From: Bacillus vallismortis
Lineage (GTDB): Bacteria > Bacillota > Bacilli > Bacillales > Bacillaceae
NCBI RefSeq assembly: GCF_040784915.1
Contig: NZ_CP160797.1
Location: 1,441,001-1,505,000, forward strand
Direction of reading: 5' to 3'
DNA: 64,000 nucleotides
Every line of letters begins with the position of its first letter. Position 1 is the stretch's first letter. The notes under the pieces were generated by a model that did no database searches, had not been told where the DNA came from, and was given only the letters and a program-made list of their open reading frames with translations. A program made the translations under genes and the position numbers. Positions 61,017-64,000 of this stretch are shown piece by piece.

Positions 61017-62930
61017 ATGAATGAACAGGTTATCGCTCAACACGATCCGCACGAGCCATTAAAAACAGAACAGAGAGAAAAAAACTGGGCGCAGCATGCC
61101 GAGCTTATTGCAGCACTCGTGTCAGGCGCTCTTATTTTGGCCGGATGGCTTTTATCCGGACATCAAGTATTATCAGTAACGCTTTACTTGCTGGCTTTTG
61201 TGATCGGCGGGTTTGCTAAAGCAAAGGAAGGAATCGAAGAAACGTTCGAATCCAAAACACTGAATGTAGAACTTTTAATGATTTTCGCTGCCATTGGTTC
61301 CGCCGTGATCGGATATTGGGCAGAGGGTGCTATTTTAATATTTATTTTTTCCTTAAGCGGAGCTTTAGAAACATACACGATGCATAAAAGCAGCAGAGAT
61401 TTAACTTCTTTGATGCAGCTTGAGCCAGAAGAAGCGACACTGATGGTCAATGGCGAAACCAAAAGAGTTGCGGTTTCCGACTTGCAGGCCGGTGATATGA
61501 TTGTGATCAAACCTGGAGAACGAGTAGCGGCAGACGGTGTCATTGAATCGGGCTCAACAAGCCTTGATGAGTCAGCATTAACAGGTGAGTCAATGCCTGT
61601 GGAAAAAAACACCGGTGACGCTGTATTTACGGGGACTGTGAATCGCAACGGCTCCTTGACCGTCCGTGTCACAAAAGCAAATGAAGATTCGTTATTCAGA
61701 AAAATCATCAAACTGGTTGAATCTGCGCAAAGCAGTGTTTCACCCGCGCAGGCTTTCATCGAACGATTTGAAAATGCTTATGTAAAAGGTGTGCTGATTG
61801 CGGTGGGGCTCTTGTTATTCGTGCCGCACTTTACGCTGGGGTGGAGCTGGAGTGAAACCTTCTACCGCGCAATGGTGTTTATGGTTGTCGCCTCACCTTG
61901 TGCGCTTGTCGCCTCTATTATGCCGGCGGCGCTTTCCTTGATTTCAAATGGCGCCCGCAACGGTATGCTTGTAAAAGGAAGCGTCTTTCTTGAGCAGCTG
62001 GGCTCTGTGCAAATGATCGCCTTTGACAAAACGGGCACTGTAACAAAAGGCCAGCCTGCCGTTGAAACTCTTAGAATCGCAGAAGGATTCAGCGAAACGG
62101 AGGTTCTAGAGGCCGTCTATGCCATCGAAACACAATCAAGCCATCCGCTCGCTCAAGCCATAACAGCGTACGCTGAAAGCCGCGGCGTGAATCAGCCCGG
62201 CTACATATCTATAGAAGAAACATCAGGGTTTGGTGTTATGGCAGAAGTGTCGGGCGCGAAATGGAAGATCGGTAAAGCGGGTTTTATCGGCGAGGAAAAG
62301 GCAGCACAATTTATAAATCAAACAGCATCAGAAGTCATTCAAAGCGGCCAAACGGTTGTATTTGTGAAAAAGGATGATCAAATAGCGGGCTGTATCGCAC
62401 TGAAAGATCAAATCAGGACTGAAGCAAAAGAGGTCATGGAAGAATTGAACCGACTAGGGATTAAAACGGCGATGCTGACAGGAGATCATGAGGATACGGC
62501 TCAAGCAATAGCGAAGGAAGCCGGAATGACAACTGTTGCGGCAGAGTGCCTGCCTGACCAAAAAGTGAATGAGATCAAACGATTAAAAGAAGAATTCGGA
62601 ACGATTGCAATGGTCGGTGACGGAATCAATGATGCGCCGGCCCTTAAAGCGGCGGATATTGGCATTGCAATGGGCGGCGGGACAGATGTCGCTCTTGAGA
62701 CCGCTGATATGGTCCTCATGCAAAATGATTTGAAAAAACTTGTTAACATGTGCCGCTTGTCACGGAAAATGAACAGGATTGTCAAACAAAATATCGTGTT
62801 CTCTCTAGCTGTGATCTGCCTGCTGATTTGTGCAAACTTTTTACAGGTGATGGAATTGCCATTTGGCGTGATTGGTCATGAGGGAAGTACAATCTTGGTG
62901 ATATTGAACGGATTAAGGCTTTTAAAATAA
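61017..62930 (+). CDS. zosA: ZosA/PfeT, P1B4-type metal-transport ATPase
   Basis: The 637-residue P1B-type ATPase has membrane helices near 25-65, 75-125, 265-310 and 600-637, the transport motif SPC in VVASPCALVASIM, the phosphorylated Asp in AFDKTGTVTKG (near 339), SSHPLAQA, TGDHEDTAQ and GDGINDAPAL. The C-terminal HEGSTILVILNGLRLL holds the P1B4 HEG(G/S) motif. Lacking CPC and an N-terminal metal domain, it fits the P1B4 class. It was first called a zinc importer and later shown to export Fe2+ (PfeT). Confidence 0.96.
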   Translation: MNEQVIAQHDPHEPLKTEQREKNWAQHAELIAALVSGALILAGWLLSGHQVLSVTLYLLAFVIGGFAKAKEGIEETFESKTLNVELLMIFAAIGSAVIGYWAEGAILIFIFSLSGALETYTMHKSSRDLTSLMQLEPEEATLMVNGETKRVAVSDLQAGDMIVIKPGERVAADGVIESGSTSLDESALTGESMPVEKNTGDAVFTGTVNRNGSLTVRVTKANEDSLFRKIIKLVESAQSSVSPAQAFIERFENAYVKGVLIAVGLLLFVPHFTLGWSWSETFYRAMVFMVVASPCALVASIMPAALSLISNGARNGMLVKGSVFLEQLGSVQMIAFDKTGTVTKGQPAVETLRIAEGFSETEVLEAVYAIETQSSHPLAQAITAYAESRGVNQPGYISIEETSGFGVMAEVSGAKWKIGKAGFIGEEKAAQFINQTASEVIQSGQTVVFVKKDDQIAGCIALKDQIRTEAKEVMEELNRLGIKTAMLTGDHEDTAQAIAKEAGMTTVAAECLPDQKVNEIKRLKEEFGTIAMVGDGINDAPALKAADIGIAMGGGTDVALETADMVLMQNDLKKLVNMCRLSRKMNRIVKQNIVFSLAVICLLICANFLQVMELPFGVIGHEGSTILVILNGLRLLK

Positions 62931-62962
62931 AAACAGCAGTCCAATCGGGCTGCTGTTTTTTT
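62931..62962. terminator. Terminator of zosA
   Basis: AAAAACAGCAG TCCAATCGGG CTGCTGTTTTTTT; both sides could serve convergent units. Confidence 0.9.
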
Positions 62963-62967
62963 ATGGA

Positions 62968-63171
62968 TTAAATGTTACCTTCTTTTTTGTCTTGATCAGA
63001 TCTTTTCGTAACCATGATAAGCGCAAGGATGCAGCAAAGGAAACCCGCTGCACAGCCTATGATCGAGCTGTAATAATAAAAGCCGGCCATCTTCATACCG
63101 ATAAAAGGAGCCGAAATCCCCAAAACCGTTAAGAGCATGACTGCTTTTCGTCTGAAAAAATTCATCAGCAA
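62968..63171 (-). CDS. Small membrane protein, 67 residues
   Basis: On the minus strand GGGAG lies nine bases before a TTG at 63171 that opens LMNFFRRKAVMLLTVLGI and contains two hydrophobic segments (MLLTVLGISAPFIGM and YYSSIIGCAAGFLCCILALIMV), ending in a charged tail KRSDQDKKEGNI. An ATG two codons later (63165) is a possible start. It is convergent with zosA and divergent from ykvY. Function unknown. Confidence 0.62.
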   Translation of the reverse strand: MLMNFFRRKAVMLLTVLGISAPFIGMKMAGFYYYSSIIGCAAGFLCCILALIMVTKRSDQDKKEGNI

Positions 63172-63333
63172 AACGAACAACTCCCTGCGATTGAACTCTA
63201 CTGTCAGTATACAGGATGAGGGGAAGGAAATAAAATGGATCGGAAAATGAAGGCCCCGCGAAAGGCAAACACCTGTAAAACCTGTTACAATGGAAGACAG
63301 AACGATGCATTGAAATGGCAAGGAGGACAAGAA

Positions 63334-64000
63334 GTGAATAGAATACAACGCGTCTCTTCATGGCTGAAGGAACAGAGGCATACTGCCGCATTTATTCATA
63401 CGAAAGAAAATGTTTTTTACTTAACCGGTTTTTACACAGAACCGCATGAAAGATTGATGGGTTTATTTATTTTTCAAGAAGAGGAGCCTTTCTTTGTGTG
63501 TCCCGGTATGGAAGCAGACCAGGCCCGCAACGCAGGCTGGAATTATGAAATCATTGGCTATGCGGATCACGAAAATCCGTGGGAGCTGATAGAGAAAGCC
63601 TTGAAAAAGCGAAATATCAGCATACATACACTAGCAGTAGAAAAGGATTCGATTTCACTATCACGCGCAGATCAGCTGAAGCATTCTGCCGGCGGGGCTC
63701 AGTTTGTATCAGCTGAAGAAACACTTAACCAATTTCGCCTGATTAAAGACGACAAGGAAATACGTTTGCTGAAAGAGGCGGCGAAGCTTGCTGATTACGG
63801 TGTTGAAGTTGGCGCAGCCGCTTTGCGTGAAGGCATTAGTGAAGTGGAAGTGCTCGCTCAAATCGAGTATGAGCTGAAGAAAAAAGGAATCCAGGGCATG
63901 TCATTCTCCACAATGGTTTTATTCGGAACAAAATCAGGCCAGCCCCACGGAAACCCGGGTTCAGCCACATTGAAGAAAGGTGATTTTGTTTTATTTGATC
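63334..64000 (+). CDS. ykvY: YkvY, M24-family Xaa-Pro dipeptidase (3' end cut by window)
   Basis: A GTG at 63334 after AGGAGGACAAGAA opens a frame that runs off the window, covering about 222 residues. It has a creatinase-type N-terminal domain (AAFIHTKENVFYLTGFYTEP, residues 19-40) and then the start of the pita-bread catalytic domain (IRLLKEAAKLADYGVEVGAAAL, then VLFGTKSGQPHGNPGSATLKKGDFVLFD), reaching the region of the first metal-binding Asp. It should cleave X-Pro dipeptides with Mn2+. Confidence 0.94.
   Translation, partial: MNRIQRVSSWLKEQRHTAAFIHTKENVFYLTGFYTEPHERLMGLFIFQEEEPFFVCPGMEADQARNAGWNYEIIGYADHENPWELIEKALKKRNISIHTLAVEKDSISLSRADQLKHSAGGAQFVSAEETLNQFRLIKDDKEIRLLKEAAKLADYGVEVGAAALREGISEVEVLAQIEYELKKKGIQGMSFSTMVLFGTKSGQPHGNPGSATLKKGDFVLFD

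Noticed and set aside
62996-63391. 131-residue minus-strand frame overlapping the small membrane gene and ykvY
   Set aside because: It runs across the divergent promoter region and the ykvY start, in a different frame from the membrane protein with the better ribosome site.

Overview
The window reads as a chromosomal segment of a Bacillus subtilis-group bacterium. Gene content and order match the ykoD to ykvY part of the B. subtilis map: thiamine-precursor transport, mgtE/tnrA, ku/ligD, sigI/rsgI, kinE, the mtn methionine salvage cluster, spo0E, kinD, motAB, clpE, queCDEF, stoA and zosA/pfeT. Ribosome binding sites are strong (AAGGAGG type), GTG and TTG starts are common, and most transcription units end in clear intrinsic terminators. 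Almost all genes belong to known families. Gene symbols come from family recognition plus synteny and were not checked by a search.

Layout: 1-3030 holds the minus-strand ykoFEDC operon (HMP/thiamine uptake) behind a TPP riboswitch. 3078-6414 is the YkoGH two-component system with two PepSY proteins. 6640-9680 holds mgtE behind an Mg2+ M-box, then the nitrogen regulator tnrA with its divergent small genes. 9795-15794 has a MarR regulator, a diacylglycerol glycosyltransferase homologue, a phosphoesterase and a membrane protein/glycosyltransferase pair. 15817-21031 holds ligD/ku (spore NHEJ) and the MHYT-PAS-GGDEF-EAL protein YkoW. 21237-25358 holds ykoX, the Mn2+ riboswitch-controlled ykoY, sigI-rsgI and sspD. 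25417-29191 has ykrK/htpX, ktrD and two small genes. 29232-33431 has ykrP, kinE and ogt. 33465-41423 is methionine salvage, with mtnA/mtnK and mtnW-mtnX-mtnB-mtnD each behind its own SAM riboswitch. 41514-49319 has ykvA, spo0E, eag, kinD, mhqR, motAB and clpE with five CtsR operators. 49455-53147 has ykvI and preQ1-riboswitch-controlled queCDEF. 56899-64000 has ykvR, ykvS, a SleB-like hydrolase, ykvU, stoA, zosA/pfeT with Fur and PerR boxes, and the start of a M24 peptidase.

The accessory part is 53022-56650. The last 133 bp of the queF region occur twice, as direct repeats with six mismatches, bracketing about 2.6 kb of foreign-looking DNA. Inside are a helix-turn-helix fragment, a divergent membrane-anchored DUF1433-like protein, a 473-residue lipase-type protein (GHSLGG motif) whose C-terminus is a helical domain, and a 101-residue helical partner. 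This matches the reverse-organised type VII secretion lipase toxin, immunity and helper-protein arrangement described for staphylococcal TslA/TilA. It is the best candidate here for a little-described system, and it appears to sit in an element that replaced its target gene's 3' end. No secretion apparatus genes are in the window. Beyond it lie a small secreted protein of unknown function and apparently decayed sequence, where laboratory strain 168 (from memory) carries ykvN-ykvQ.

Six riboswitches (TPP, Mg2+, Mn2+, SAM twice, preQ1) occur in 64 kb. No rRNA, tRNA, CRISPR array, intact IS element or integrase was seen.
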